Positions 33,309 through 42,400 of a stretch of 64,000 nt of DNA are shown here, in pieces. Positions within the stretch are counted from its first letter, which is position 1; every line of letters starts with the position of its first letter. A program made the translations under genes and the position numbers. Source of the stretch: Natrinema salsiterrestre (lineage in GTDB: Archaea; Halobacteriota; Halobacteria; Halobacteriales; Natrialbaceae); NCBI RefSeq assembly GCF_029502005.1, contig NZ_JAMQOT010000001.1:372001-436000 (forward strand), given 5' to 3'. The notes below the pieces were generated by a model. It saw only the letters and a list, made by a program, of their open reading frames with translations, did no database searches and was not told the DNA's origin.

Positions 33309-33641
33309 TCATACACCTGTCTGACACACCTCCAGCGATTGATTCAACATCTGAAACTGTGATTGGAACAGGAGTTCCGAAGCGTGTAGAGAGAGGCCAT
33401 CTCCGTCGTGATACTGCCAACCGTTGCACTCGTAGCGACCGAGGTACTCGTCGTCCTCGGGGCCGAGCGCACAGTTTTGGACGTCCACGCCGTCTCCGAG
33501 CGTCACCTCGTCACCCAACCGCCCGAACGATTCGATCAGCGCCTCGCGTGGATCTGCTCGAGTCCACGACTGAGTTTCGTCGTCGCGTTCCTCGAGGAAG
33601 TCGACGGACTCACCGTCGGTAGGCTCCGGGAAGGTGCTCAT
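33309..33641 (-). CDS. Hypothetical acidic protein, 110 aa
   Basis: A soluble protein starting MSTFPEPTDGESVDFLEERDD. It has Trp/Tyr/Cys spots (YECNGWQYHDGDG) and no motif I recognise. The start at 33641 overlaps the stop of a 40-residue zinc-knuckle gene by 4 nt (ATGA), which supports both genes. The longer upstream extension in this frame is the shadow of that small gene. Confidence 0.6.
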   Translation of the reverse strand: MSTFPEPTDGESVDFLEERDDETQSWTRADPREALIESFGRLGDEVTLGDGVDVQNCALGPEDDEYLGRYECNGWQYHDGDGLSLHASELLFQSQFQMLNQSLEVCQTGV

Positions 33642-33760
33642 CGGCCTCGAGACACCTCCTGAACGTCGTGTGGTCCGTTTACACAGACTCGGCGGGGGAT
33701 ACCGCCGGCTGATATCTCGGTGACCATGCGGCCACCGCAGTGAGGACAATGCCGGTTCAC
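33638..33760 (-). CDS. Micro zinc-knuckle protein, 40 aa
   Basis: A 40-residue protein with HCPHCGGRM near the N-terminus and one further Cys (RRVCVNG) 21 residues after the second. The start is GTG at 33760, with GGGGGTGG about eight bases upstream as a possible ribosome-binding site. Its TGA overlaps the ATG of the 110-residue gene. Three Cys and one His could hold one zinc ion. It is too short for routine gene calling. Confidence 0.55.
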   Translation of the reverse strand: MNRHCPHCGGRMVTEISAGGIPRRVCVNGPHDVQEVSRGR

Positions 33761-33922
33761 GCGGCCCACCCCCTATGGATATCTCTGCTACAGAATCCGC
33801 AAGCGGGCGCGGACCGCCGTTTTGTATCGAGTTCCAATCCAAATTTTGCGCCGTCTCAGATCGGGTGAAATCGAAAGACGGCGGTCTATTCAAGGTCAGC
33901 CGTACTTCGACACGAGAAGGAG

Positions 33923-33996
33923 TCCGCCCTCCCCGATTTGAACGGGGGGCAAGTCGATCTACAGTCGACTGCTCTACCAGTCTGAGCTAAGGGCGG
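33923..33996 (-). tRNA. tRNA-Tyr (GTA)
   Basis: A 74-nt cloverleaf on the minus strand. The acceptor stem CCGCCCT/AGGGCGG pairs 7 bp, with discriminator A. The anticodon stem GTCGA/TCGAC encloses CTGTAGA, giving anticodon GUA. The D arm AGCTCAG...GAGC and the T arm CCCCGTTCAAATCGGGG are complete. C1-G72 is the tyrosine identity pair in archaea. There is no intron, and CCA is not encoded. Confidence 0.95.
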
Positions 33997-34121
33997 GCAC
34001 TCAAACGTAGCCGCCGTGGTGCACATAAGGGTTATTATTCGAGACGACACTGACGTGTCAATAACTACGAACGGCAGAATGATTGATAAAGGAGGCGTAA
34101 CAACAACGGGGTAACTCGCCC

Positions 34122-34751
34122 ATGAGCAAGATCACGTTCCGCGCCGACGACGACCTCGTCGAGCAACTCGAGGGGCTCGAGATCTCCAAGAGCGAAGCGA
34201 TGCGCGAGGCGCTTCGCTCCTATCTCGAGGACGGAGATATGGCCCAGAGCGGTGCCTCGGGGTCGGATACGGAACGTGACGACGAGGGCGTGATCGACGA
34301 ACTGGTTCGCGAACGGGTCGACGAGCGGATCGCGACCCGTCTTCGGGAGCTCGGACTCGACGGTGCGCGCTCGCGTGCGCACGGCTCGAGCCCGGCGCGC
34401 GATCCACAGGACGTCAACGTCACGATCTCGCTCGAGGGGGCGACGACCCAGTCGGAGGAACAGGTTCGGGTCGACAGCGGTCACGCGCGTGAGACAAGTG
34501 ACGGACACCAGGGGCCGAGACAGTCGCAGGGACCGGCGGACGCGGCGAGCGAGGGCGGTGTGCAGTGCAACCAGTGTGGCGACCACATGAACGGAGATCA
34601 CGTCTACTGTCCCAACTGCGGCGAGAAGGCGTCACGACGCCTGTTCTGTGACTGCGGCGACGAGATTCGGTCCGACTGGTCGTTCTGTCCGGGCTGTGGT
34701 CGTCGAACGCCCGCAGCAGATGTCCTCGAGTCGAACGGTTCCCAGTACTGA
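34122..34751 (+). CDS. cdrL: CdrL-like ribbon-helix-helix regulator with double zinc ribbon
   Basis: A 209-residue protein. The N-terminal 45 residues form a ribbon-helix-helix DNA-binding domain (ITFRADDDLVEQL...SEAMREALRSYLE). An acidic linker follows, and the C-terminus has two zinc ribbons: CNQCG/CPNCG and CDCG/CPGCG. This is the layout of CdrL, the longer of two cell-division regulators found upstream of ftsZ2 in haloarchaea. Gene order here (cdrL-cdrS-ftsZ2) supports the name. It probably regulates the leader between itself and cdrS. Confidence 0.83.
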   Translation: MSKITFRADDDLVEQLEGLEISKSEAMREALRSYLEDGDMAQSGASGSDTERDDEGVIDELVRERVDERIATRLRELGLDGARSRAHGSSPARDPQDVNVTISLEGATTQSEEQVRVDSGHARETSDGHQGPRQSQGPADAASEGGVQCNQCGDHMNGDHVYCPNCGEKASRRLFCDCGDEIRSDWSFCPGCGRRTPAADVLESNGSQY

Positions 34752-34756
34752 CCAGT

Positions 34757-34928
34757 GTAAGACGAAGACAGTCACGTCCGACGAAAGCTTTATTATCTAT
34801 GCCGGACATCCCACTATTCGCGTAAGACGGATTGTCTTACACCCGTCGACGAGACGGAAAATCGCCCGATGTCGGGCGGTTTCGTCGTAAGACACGCCGC
34901 GTCTGACAGGGGCGCGCCACCGTCTTAC
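34757..34928 (+). promoter_or_regulatory. Inverted GTAAGAC half-site array in the cdrS leader
   Basis: GTAAGAC occurs at 34757, 34822 and 34887; its reverse complement GTCTTAC at 34834 and 34922, and a one-mismatch copy GTCTGAC at 34901. The pair 34822-34840 is a perfect inverted repeat with a 5-bp spacer. A TATA-like TTTATTATCT at 34790-34799 lies about 25 bp before 34822, so a TSS near the first pair would place operators over the start region. Ribbon-helix-helix dimers bind such repeats; CdrS or CdrL are natural candidates. Confidence 0.7.
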
Positions 34929-34947
34929 CCAACGGGGAATACAAACC

Positions 34948-35127
34948 ATGGAGCGTGTGACACTGCGAATCCCGAAACAGCAGATCGAGGAAGTAGAGCA
35001 ACTGGTCGACTCGGGCGAGTTTCCGAACCGGAGCGAAGCGATCCGGTCGGCCGTCCGTGAGATGATCAACGAACAACAGGACGCGCCGAACGAGCAGTCC
35101 GGCAAACGCAACTGGGCCAAGGTGTAA
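34948..35127 (+). CDS. cdrS: CdrS-like ribbon-helix-helix cell-division regulator, 59 aa
   Basis: A 59-residue protein with one ribbon-helix-helix domain: [17 protein letters not shown] (ribbon and helix 1) and [14 protein letters not shown] (helix 2). It is followed 2 bp later by ftsZ2. In Halobacterium and Haloferax, CdrS in this position controls expression of ftsZ2 and cell division. The short Asn/Gln-rich tail is typical. Too short to appear in many automated gene lists. Confidence 0.85.
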   Translation: MERVTLRIPKQQIEEVEQLVDSGEFPNRSEAIRSAVREMINEQQDAPNEQSGKRNWAKV

Positions 35128-35129
35128 CA

Positions 35130-36320
35130 ATGCAGGATATCGTTCAGGACGCCTTAGAGAACGCGGAGGAAGAGTCCCGGGACATGGGCGACGTCTCGAT
35201 GGACGACGACGAGTTCGGCGAACCCCGAATCGTCATCGTCGGTTGCGGCGGAGCCGGAAACAACACGATCAACCGGTTGTACAACATCGGCGTCGACGGT
35301 GCCGACACCGTTGCGATCAACACGGACAAGCAACACCTCAAGATGATCGAGGCCGACACGAAGATCCTCGTCGGCAAATCCCTCACCAACGGGCTCGGTG
35401 CCGGCGGCGACCCCTCGATGGGCGAGCGCGCGACCGAGATGGCCCAGGGAACGATCAAAGAGGTCCTCGGCGACGCGGACCTCGTCTTCGTGACCGCCGG
35501 GATGGGCGGTGGCACCGGCACGGGTGCTGCCCCCGTCGTCTCGGAAATCGCGAAAGAACAGGGTGCGATCGTCGTCGGAATGGTCTCGACGCCGTTCAAC
35601 GTCGAGCGCGCCCGCACGGTGAAAGCCGAGGAAGGGCTCGAGAAGCTGCGCGAGCAGGCCGACTCGATCATCGTGCTGGACAACAACCGACTGCTCGATT
35701 ACGTCCCGAATCTGCCGATCGGGAAGGCGTTCTCGGTGATGGACCAGATCATCGCCGAGACCGTCAAGGGGATCTCGGAGACGATCACCCAGCCGTCGCT
35801 GATCAACCTGGACTACGCGGACATGTCCACGATCATGAATCAGGGCGGCGTCGCAGTGATGCTCGTCGGCGAAACCCAGGACACGAACAAGACCGACGAA
35901 GTCGTCAAGGACGCGATGAATCACCCGCTACTCGACGTCGATTACCGCGGTGCGTCGGGCGGGCTCGTCCACATCACCGGCGGACCCGACCTCACGCTGA
36001 AAGAGGCCGAGGGCATCGCCGACAACATCACCGAGCGCCTCGAGGCCTCGGCGAACGTCATCTGGGGCGCCCGGATCCAGGAGAGCTACAAGGGCAAGGT
36101 GCGGGTCATGGCCATCATGACCGGCGTCCAGAGCGCACAGGTGCTCGGACCGACGACCCAGAAGCAGGCCGACAAGTCCCGCCAGAGCATCGAGGGAGTC
36201 AACGACGCCGAGTTCGACGCGAGCAAGAACGTCGAAAACGCGACCCCCGAGTACGGCGCACAGAGCGACGGTGGCCACAACGAGGTCGACAAACAGAACG
36301 GCGTCGACGTGATCCGGTAA
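35130..36320 (+). CDS. ftsZ2: Cell-division tubulin FtsZ2
   Basis: A 396-residue FtsZ. The tubulin signature GGGTGTG is at residues 126-132, the GTP-binding GCGGAGNN at 38-45, the T7-loop NLDYADM in the middle, and an acidic C-terminal tail ([10 protein letters not shown] at the start, [13 protein letters not shown] at the end). In haloarchaea the copy in an operon with cdrS is FtsZ2, which is needed for constriction, while FtsZ1 lies elsewhere. Position decides the number. Spacing of 2 bp to cdrS indicates co-translation. Confidence 0.95.
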   Translation: MQDIVQDALENAEEESRDMGDVSMDDDEFGEPRIVIVGCGGAGNNTINRLYNIGVDGADTVAINTDKQHLKMIEADTKILVGKSLTNGLGAGGDPSMGERATEMAQGTIKEVLGDADLVFVTAGMGGGTGTGAAPVVSEIAKEQGAIVVGMVSTPFNVERARTVKAEEGLEKLREQADSIIVLDNNRLLDYVPNLPIGKAFSVMDQIIAETVKGISETITQPSLINLDYADMSTIMNQGGVAVMLVGETQDTNKTDEVVKDAMNHPLLDVDYRGASGGLVHITGGPDLTLKEAEGIADNITERLEASANVIWGARIQESYKGKVRVMAIMTGVQSAQVLGPTTQKQADKSRQSIEGVNDAEFDASKNVENATPEYGAQSDGGHNEVDKQNGVDVIR

Positions 36321-36579
36321 TCGGATCGCGACGGCGATCGATCGCGGCGCGGACACACTGTTGACACACCGCTGGCGTTTCGATCGGTACCCGCCTGCCG
36401 TCCCGCTTTTCATCGATTCCCGTCGCACGTACCGATAGTCGTCACGCTCTGTTCGCGTCGGACTATCGGAACCCGAAGCGTCGAGACGCGCTACGCCTCA
36501 CCGACGTTTACAGCTGTATACGGCAGACAAACGGTTCAGAATGAGGGAATGTGCTGAGAGAGAGAGCGACGGCACCGAA

Positions 36580-37539
36580 TCAGACCAGCGACTCGAGCAG
36601 CGAGCACTTCCGGCAGACCTCTCGAGTGGTCGTCGACCCGCACTCGACGCACTCCTGAAGGTCGGCCCCGTCGTCGCCGGCGTACTTTTCGGCCGCGATG
36701 TCCGCGAGTTCCTCGTAGCCGGAGAGGATCGAGTGGCGAGTCCCGGGGTGGTTCTCCTCGAGGTCGTAGATGAGCTGCTGGATCTCGCCGCGGTAGGCTT
36801 CGCTCGCGTGGGGGCACTCGGTGATGTGTGCGGGGAGGTCGTCGATGTGAGCGTAGAGGGCGACCTCCTTCTCGGGAACGTCCCGCAGCGGTTTCGCCCG
36901 CGGGACGAACTCGTCTTGCTCCTCGCGCTCGGAAATCGGGCCGAGGCTGGCGTCGAAGTGTTTCGCCATCTGCTCGACGTCGCCCTCGAGGATATTCATC
37001 AGCGCGGTCTGGGCCTCGTCGTCGAGGTTGTGGCCCGTCAGGAGGAGGTCAGCCTCGAGTTCCTCGGCGTATTTCGAGAGGAGATCGCGCCGGAACACGC
37101 CGCAGTAGGCGCAGGCGGCCATGTTCTCGGGGTCGTCCTCGACGACGTCGTCCATCCGGACGCCGAACTCGTCCTCGTAGCTGACGAGTTCGTGGGGGAT
37201 TCCGAGGTCGTCGGTGAGGTCGACGCACGCCTCGACGGATTTGTCGCGATAGCCCTCGATCCCCTCGTGAATCGTCAGTCCGACGAGTTCGATGCGGGGG
37301 TCGTCGTCGAACGTGTCGTGGAGGATCTGCGTGAGGACGACGCTGTCCTTGCCGCCGGAGAGCCCGATCACCCACGTCTGGGGGTTCTCGGGCGTCGCGT
37401 CGTGCGGGACGAGATCGTCCCGTCGGACTCGGCGGCGCACCCGCTTTTCGACCGACTCGCGGAAGTGATCGTCACAGAGGTGTGCCCCGGAGTAGGCGGC
37501 GTGCATGACCGCCTCCTCGTTGCACCGGTTACAGTCCAT
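36580..37539 (-). CDS. ncsA: NcsA-type tRNA 2-thiolation / PP-loop ATPase
   Basis: A 319-residue protein of the TtuA/NcsA family, which adenylates U34 in tRNA before sulfur transfer from a ubiquitin-like SAMP carrier. The PP-loop SGGKDS is at residues 61-66. N-terminal CNRC and C-terminal CVECG...CRKC zinc ribbons are present, and CAYCGVFRRDLL marks the catalytic Cys. The ATG at 37539 begins the first zinc ribbon. It is convergent with ftsZ2, the usual haloarchaeal neighbourhood. Confidence 0.9.
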   Translation of the reverse strand: MDCNRCNEEAVMHAAYSGAHLCDDHFRESVEKRVRRRVRRDDLVPHDATPENPQTWVIGLSGGKDSVVLTQILHDTFDDDPRIELVGLTIHEGIEGYRDKSVEACVDLTDDLGIPHELVSYEDEFGVRMDDVVEDDPENMAACAYCGVFRRDLLSKYAEELEADLLLTGHNLDDEAQTALMNILEGDVEQMAKHFDASLGPISEREEQDEFVPRAKPLRDVPEKEVALYAHIDDLPAHITECPHASEAYRGEIQQLIYDLEENHPGTRHSILSGYEELADIAAEKYAGDDGADLQECVECGSTTTREVCRKCSLLESLV

Positions 37540-37695
37540 TAGCGGATGGATTGCCGTCGGACGCGTATGTCCGTTTCGTCTCCACAGCAGTTCCGCCCGC
37601 GAGACCACGTTCCCCCGCTCGAGGTCGATCTCTCGGAGGCGACGACAAATCGTGTCAGTCGAAACGTATTACGGCTGGCCGCGAGATGCCGAGGT

Positions 37696-38394
37696 ATGGT
37701 GATCTACGAGCGAACGCCGTCGGCGGACTATCGGCACATCGACGAGTTCGACGGCGGGTTCGGTTGGCTCGCCCATCCCGACGAAGCCGGGCTACGGGCG
37801 AGTCACGCACTCCGCGGCGACGAGGGTGGCGTCTGGCTGTTCGACCCGCTCGAAGCCCCGGGAATCGACGACGAGATCGAAGCGCTCGGCGAGGTCGCCG
37901 GCGTGGTCGTCTGTTCGGCATACCACGCTCGCGACGCCGATCGGTTCGCTCGTCGGTTCGACGTTCCCGTCTCCGTCCCGACGTGGCTCGAGCGGGTCCC
38001 CGAGCGGATCGACGCGCCGCTGGAGCGGTTCGAGGGTGGACTCGCGGATTCGGGGTTTCGCGTCCGCGAAGTGAGCCCGGTCCCGGGCTGGTCCGAAGCG
38101 ATCGCGTACCGACGGTCCGATGGCACGCTATACGTGCCGGATCTCCTCGGGACCGCGCCGCCGTATCTCGCCGGCGACGAACGGCTCGCGGTGTACCTGT
38201 TGCTTCGGCCGGTCGTTCCGACGGGCGTCTTCGAGGGGATCGCGCCCGAACGGATTCTCCTCGGTCACGGAACCGGTATTTTCACCGACGCTGCGAGCGT
38301 CCTCGGCGAGGCGCTCGCGACTGCACGACCTGGATTCCCGCGCGCCCTGCTCGAGGGCGGTTCCCAACTACGCGCACTGCTCGACGCGCTCTGA
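37696..38394 (+). CDS. Degenerate metallo-beta-lactamase-fold-like hypothetical protein
   Basis: A 232-residue soluble acidic protein. The order of strands (VWLFDPLEAPGIDDEI, VAGVVVCSAYHARDA, LYVPDLLGTAPPY, ILLGHGTGIF) mimics the MBL fold, but the HxHxDH motif is replaced by AYHARDADRF, so metal binding is unlikely to be normal. Function unknown; it may be a non-catalytic relative. The ATG at 37696 is preceded by GAGG. Assignment to the fold is inferred. Confidence 0.62.
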   Translation: MVIYERTPSADYRHIDEFDGGFGWLAHPDEAGLRASHALRGDEGGVWLFDPLEAPGIDDEIEALGEVAGVVVCSAYHARDADRFARRFDVPVSVPTWLERVPERIDAPLERFEGGLADSGFRVREVSPVPGWSEAIAYRRSDGTLYVPDLLGTAPPYLAGDERLAVYLLLRPVVPTGVFEGIAPERILLGHGTGIFTDAASVLGEALATARPGFPRALLEGGSQLRALLDAL

Positions 38395-38426
38395 GCGGGT
38401 CGCCGTCGATGCGACGGCGAACGGAT

Positions 38427-39146
38427 TCAGGCGGGGATCGGTTTTCGCTCTTCGACGGCGTCGGATCCGTCCTCGAGCGCGGCGAGCAGGAGGTCGACGT
38501 AGCGGTCGCGTCCGGGAGCGGAGAACAGTTCGTGGCCGCCGTTGTAGAGGACGACGTGTTCGGCGGGGACTCGTTCGCCGATCGGCCGCAGGCTGACGAC
38601 GGGATCGCGAAGCGAGCAGAAGACGACCGCGTCGTGGTCGATCGTCAGCAGCTCCGACTGTGCGCGGCGGGTTTCCCGGACGAACGCGGGCGAGATCCAC
38701 GACGGCGTCGTCTCGATCTGGTGGTCGGTCGCCCGCTCGCCCAGCGCCTCCCGATCGAGGTCGCCGATCGGGAGACACGGGAACGAGGTCGGGAGTTTCG
38801 ACACCGCCTCGAGAACCGGCTCCGGGAAGCCCTCGCCGTAGCCCCACCACGGACTCAGGTAGACGTGGTTGTCCGCACCGTCGAGTGCCTGTGCGACGAG
38901 GGAGCCCGCGCTGTGGCCCAGCAGCTGGTACGCCTCGAGGTCGCGGACGTACTCGGCGACCGGCTCGAGCCAGTCGGCTTTGAAATCGTCGATGTTCGTG
39001 GGGAGTTCGAACGCGTGAACGCGGTAGCCGGCCTCGGTCAACTGCCCGATGAGCCAGCTCACGTTCTCGTGGGTCCAGCGGTTGCCCCACCCCATGACGA
39101 AGACGAGTTCCTCGTCACCGTCGTCGTTGAAGATCCGGTGTCGCAT
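38427..39146 (-). CDS. Alpha/beta hydrolase (Ser nucleophile)
   Basis: A 239-residue alpha/beta hydrolase. The nucleophile elbow is LLGHSAGSL with Ser near residue 79, the acid is probably Asp in CSLRDPVVS, and the His in YNGGHELF. Esterase or lipase-like activity is likely; the substrate is unknown. It is convergent with the MBL-like gene, 32 bp apart. Confidence 0.82.
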   Translation of the reverse strand: MRHRIFNDDGDEELVFVMGWGNRWTHENVSWLIGQLTEAGYRVHAFELPTNIDDFKADWLEPVAEYVRDLEAYQLLGHSAGSLVAQALDGADNHVYLSPWWGYGEGFPEPVLEAVSKLPTSFPCLPIGDLDREALGERATDHQIETTPSWISPAFVRETRRAQSELLTIDHDAVVFCSLRDPVVSLRPIGERVPAEHVVLYNGGHELFSAPGRDRYVDLLLAALEDGSDAVEERKPIPA

Positions 39147-39327
39147 GGGATTCGGTTCACCGCGAACTACTAAAAAACCTGATCTCTAGACGCGACGATC
39201 GAGACGATCGCGGCTACGAGACGGCAGGTCACGGACCCGGACCGGTCGCTCACGCGCCGGGCTGCCGTCGGAACACACACGCGGCCCAACTGAAAGCGAT
39301 TTGCACGTCGAGGTCCAACGGCGACCA

Positions 39328-40026
39328 ATGAGTGGATTTGACCGCAGTGACGCGGTCGACCGCCTCGAGGAGATCGTCGACACAGTCGCGAACGAGCGGA
39401 TGCCGGTGCCCGTCCGCGAGGTCTGGGCCTTCGGCGACGTCGCGCTCGGGCTCGACCCCGTCGAGCGACTGGACGTCTACGTGACGAAGGACATTCTGCT
39501 GCGCGACGACAGCGAGCCCGCGTCCGCGAGTACCGCACCTGGCGAGTCGGACCCGCGGGATCCCGAAACCGAATTCCGCGAGTCGCACGGGATCGAAGGC
39601 GTCGGGAAATCCGTTCGAGCGGACTGGGCTCGCGACCATCCCGACTACCTTCGGGCCAACGCGAACGGCCACGCCGCGCCCGAGCAGTGTCTCGCCGCCC
39701 ACCTCCTCGCGGACGACGAACCGATCCACCTCGAGGTCTGTAACGCGCCGTTCGAGGACAACGTCACCCAGCGGTTGCGCGGCGCGCAACTGCGGGACGA
39801 CTACACCCAGTTGCTCGATCCGCGAGGGGTCTGCCTCCGGGCCGAGGGAACGAGAAGCGACGAGGCGTTCCGGAAGCTCCGCGAGGGCGAACTGGCGCTG
39901 CCGACGCTGTCCGCCGCCCTCGAGATGCTCGGACTGGACGACGACGAGGCCGAGACGGCGGCCCGGGAACTCCACGCGTGGCGAGAACAGCAAGACGGTG
40001 CGACGGTTCGCGGCGATATAGTCTAA
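39328..40026 (+). CDS. Conserved haloarchaeal protein, DUF7095-like, 232 aa
   Basis: A soluble acidic protein that I place with a haloarchaeal family of unknown function. The N-terminal part (VREVWAFGDVALGLDPVERLDVYVTKDILL) resembles nucleotidyltransferase-like strand order without its catalytic residues. Its middle has AAPEQCLAAHLLADDEP. No catalytic motif is seen. The family name is from memory and should be checked. Confidence 0.66.
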   Translation: MSGFDRSDAVDRLEEIVDTVANERMPVPVREVWAFGDVALGLDPVERLDVYVTKDILLRDDSEPASASTAPGESDPRDPETEFRESHGIEGVGKSVRADWARDHPDYLRANANGHAAPEQCLAAHLLADDEPIHLEVCNAPFEDNVTQRLRGAQLRDDYTQLLDPRGVCLRAEGTRSDEAFRKLREGELALPTLSAALEMLGLDDDEAETAARELHAWREQQDGATVRGDIV

Positions 40027-40039
40027 CCCGACTGGGGGT

Positions 40040-40411
40040 TCAACCGTCGACCCGGCTATCGCGTAGATCCGCGACCGTTTCCCGAAGCCGATCCAGCTGA
40101 GCCGCGATCGTCTCGCGGTCGGCGCGAACGACGCCGCGTTCTCGGTCGTACTCGACCAATCCGGCGTCCTCGAGTTTCGGCAGGTGGACGTGGCGCAGTT
40201 CCGTCGCGACGGTCCGCCGGTCGGGATCGTCCGACGTCCCCTCCCGCGTTCGATCCACGATGTAGTCGGCGATCTCCACGTGGTCGAGCTGCACCGCGTC
40301 CGTTCGCATCGCGTACCGACAGACAGATCGGCGGTACGGGTCGCTCAACGCGGCGAACGCTCGCCCGATCGGAGTCGGTTCTTCTGCCGCCGTCCCGTCC
40401 TGGTAGTTCAT
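40040..40411 (-). CDS. DUF7344-like winged-helix protein, 123 aa
   Basis: A small HTH protein: FAALSDPYRRSVCRYAMRTDAVQLDHVEIADYI followed by ELRHVHLPKLEDAGLVEYD, the pattern of the DUF7344 group also seen at 17.6 kb. It ends in a heptad-rich helix (IAAQLDRLRETVADL), which may dimerise. The stop lies 13 bp from that of the convergent gene at 39.3-40.0 kb. Probable transcription factor; target unknown. Confidence 0.82.
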   Translation of the reverse strand: MNYQDGTAAEEPTPIGRAFAALSDPYRRSVCRYAMRTDAVQLDHVEIADYIVDRTREGTSDDPDRRTVATELRHVHLPKLEDAGLVEYDRERGVVRADRETIAAQLDRLRETVADLRDSRVDG

Positions 40412-40539
40412 CGTTCACCAATGGAGGACCGCATCGGATAGGTGCGGCGCGGCAGTATTCACGCTGTTTTTAAGCATCCTTCGTGAGGGTCCGGCCGAAA
40501 CGGGGAAACCTTCCGACCTCCTACGAGCGATATCTCCCG

Positions 40540-41214
40540 ATGCTGCTCGCTACGCTCTTGGTCGATTATCCGATTCTCCGCGAGACCTTGTCGAACGCTC
40601 CCGGCGTGACTCTCACGTGGGAACAGTCGGACCTCACTGGCGACGGCGACCACCGAATGCTCGTCTGGGTCGACGGCAGTGACGACGAGATAGCGGCCTT
40701 CGAAGCGGGTCTCGATGTAGACCCGACCGTCGCCGAGTCGCTGCAGGAAATCGCGTTCGGCGACCGCTGGCTCTACCAACTCGAGTTGACGTCCGCGGGC
40801 AAGGCGACGAGCGTCTACCCGACCGTAATCAAGGAGGGTGGCGTCTTACAGGAGGTGACCGCGACAGACGAGGGGTGGTTCTTTCGCGTCGCGTTCCCCA
40901 GCAACGAGGCGCTCGAGCGGTTCCACGCGTTCTTTCTCGAACGCGACCTCGAGGTCGACGTCCGGAAGCTACGCGATACACGCGAGACCGCCGACAGCGG
41001 TGACACCCGCTCGCAGTTCGGGGTGACGAACCGGCAGCGCGAGGCCCTCGTCGCCGCGGTCGACGCGGGCTATCTCGACATTCCCCAGTCCTGTTCACTG
41101 GCCGAACTCGGCGAGCGACTCGACATCTCCCAGAACGCGGCGTCGGAGCGGTTCCGTCGCGGCGTCAGAACGCTCATCGAGAACACGGTGTATTCGGACG
41201 ATCGGTCGCTGTAG
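40540..41214 (+). CDS. Bacterioopsin-activator-type (HTH-10) regulator
   Basis: A 224-residue regulator. A sensor-like N-terminal domain spans about residues 1-145 and the C-terminal HTH-10 domain starts at VTNRQREALVAAVDAGYLDIPQSCSL (about 160) and continues LAELGERLDISQNAASERFRRGVRTLI. The LTxRQxExL pattern is the Bat family hallmark. The ATG at 40540 is preferred to the upstream GTG at 40483, which adds basic residues not typical of the family. Confidence 0.86.
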   Translation: MLLATLLVDYPILRETLSNAPGVTLTWEQSDLTGDGDHRMLVWVDGSDDEIAAFEAGLDVDPTVAESLQEIAFGDRWLYQLELTSAGKATSVYPTVIKEGGVLQEVTATDEGWFFRVAFPSNEALERFHAFFLERDLEVDVRKLRDTRETADSGDTRSQFGVTNRQREALVAAVDAGYLDIPQSCSLAELGERLDISQNAASERFRRGVRTLIENTVYSDDRSL

Positions 41215-41253
41215 ATCCGGCGGGTCAGACCTCGGGCCGGTCGGCCGCCGAGT

Positions 41254-42255
41254 TCACTCCTCGGATGCGGTGCCGGGAATCGAGATCGGCTCCGAGGGCC
41301 TTGTAACGAGCCACGCCGGGACGACTCGCGTGAGGACGACCATGCCGGTCAGTTCCACGAGCGTCTGCGTGACGACCACTGCCGGTGCGAGTTCGTAGCC
41401 CGCCGGCAGTGCGAGCGCGAGCGGAAGCACGACCAGCGAGTTCCGCGTGACGGACGTAAAGACGAGCGCGCGGCTTTCACCGACGTCCATCCGGAGGATC
41501 CGGGCCCCGACCCGCCCGAGCAGCGGCATGACGACGAGGAACGCGACGTATACCGGGACGACGGACGCGATCTGTCCGATCGAGTCCTGAACGCGCGGGA
41601 ACTGCGAGGCGATCACGACCAGCAGGGTCGCGGCCATCATCGGGACCGGCAGCCACCCCATCGCCGACTGCCATCGGCGGGCGGTCCCCGACCGCGTCGC
41701 ACCCAGTTCGGTGAGCCACGCGAGCGTCAGCGGCAGGACGATGAGGGTGAGGAACGCCTCGAGGAACGGCTCGGGGTCGACGACGGACGCGATCTGACTC
41801 CCCATGAACAGCCAGAGGTAGACCGGCAGGAGGAGCAACTGCAGGATCAAGAGCGCTGGCGTCGCGGCAGTGATCTGCTCGGCGTCCCCGTCAGCGAGGT
41901 CGGTAAACGGGATCACGTAGTCGATACACGGCGTCAGCAACACCATGAACGCGCCGACGAGGAGCACCGGCTCCCGCGGGAGGAACCGGGTGAGTCCGTA
42001 GACGACGACCGGGACGACGAGGAAGTTCATCCCGAGTGCGCCGGCCATGAACCGACCGTTCGTGAAGGCCTCGCGAAATCGGACGAACGGAATCTCGAGG
42101 AAAGTCACGTACAGCAGTACCGCCAGGACGGGAGTGATGAGTCGCTCGAAGAGCGGCGCAGTGGCCGGTTTCCCCGCACCGATGCCGACGGCGAGGGCGA
42201 CCGCGACCGCATACATGGCGACCTGGTGGCGTTGTATCCACTCCTTCGAGCGCAT
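41254..42255 (-). CDS. Arsenite permease ACR3 / bile-acid:Na+ symporter-like transporter
   Basis: A 333-residue protein with about ten transmembrane helices of the BASS superfamily. The segment LLTPCIDYVIPFTDLADGD after helix 4 corresponds to the ACR3 region with the conserved Cys, and SVTRNSLVVLPLALALP matches the second signature. Members export arsenite or import organic anions. No arsR or arsC gene is adjacent, so the arsenic role is only inferred. The ATG at 42255 starts MRSKEWIQRHQ. Confidence 0.82.
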   Translation of the reverse strand: MRSKEWIQRHQVAMYAVAVALAVGIGAGKPATAPLFERLITPVLAVLLYVTFLEIPFVRFREAFTNGRFMAGALGMNFLVVPVVVYGLTRFLPREPVLLVGAFMVLLTPCIDYVIPFTDLADGDAEQITAATPALLILQLLLLPVYLWLFMGSQIASVVDPEPFLEAFLTLIVLPLTLAWLTELGATRSGTARRWQSAMGWLPVPMMAATLLVVIASQFPRVQDSIGQIASVVPVYVAFLVVMPLLGRVGARILRMDVGESRALVFTSVTRNSLVVLPLALALPAGYELAPAVVVTQTLVELTGMVVLTRVVPAWLVTRPSEPISIPGTASEE

Positions 42256-42400
42256 TATCCGAGTATCGGCCCGAGATCCTAAATCAGCCGCGGTCTCACA
42301 CGGATTCGAACGACGGCGCGGGCGACGCGTAGCGAAGAGTGTCAGACGGCCGTTCGCTGTCGGAGCCGCGGGCGACACTTCCTGGGTCAGGGTCGACGGA

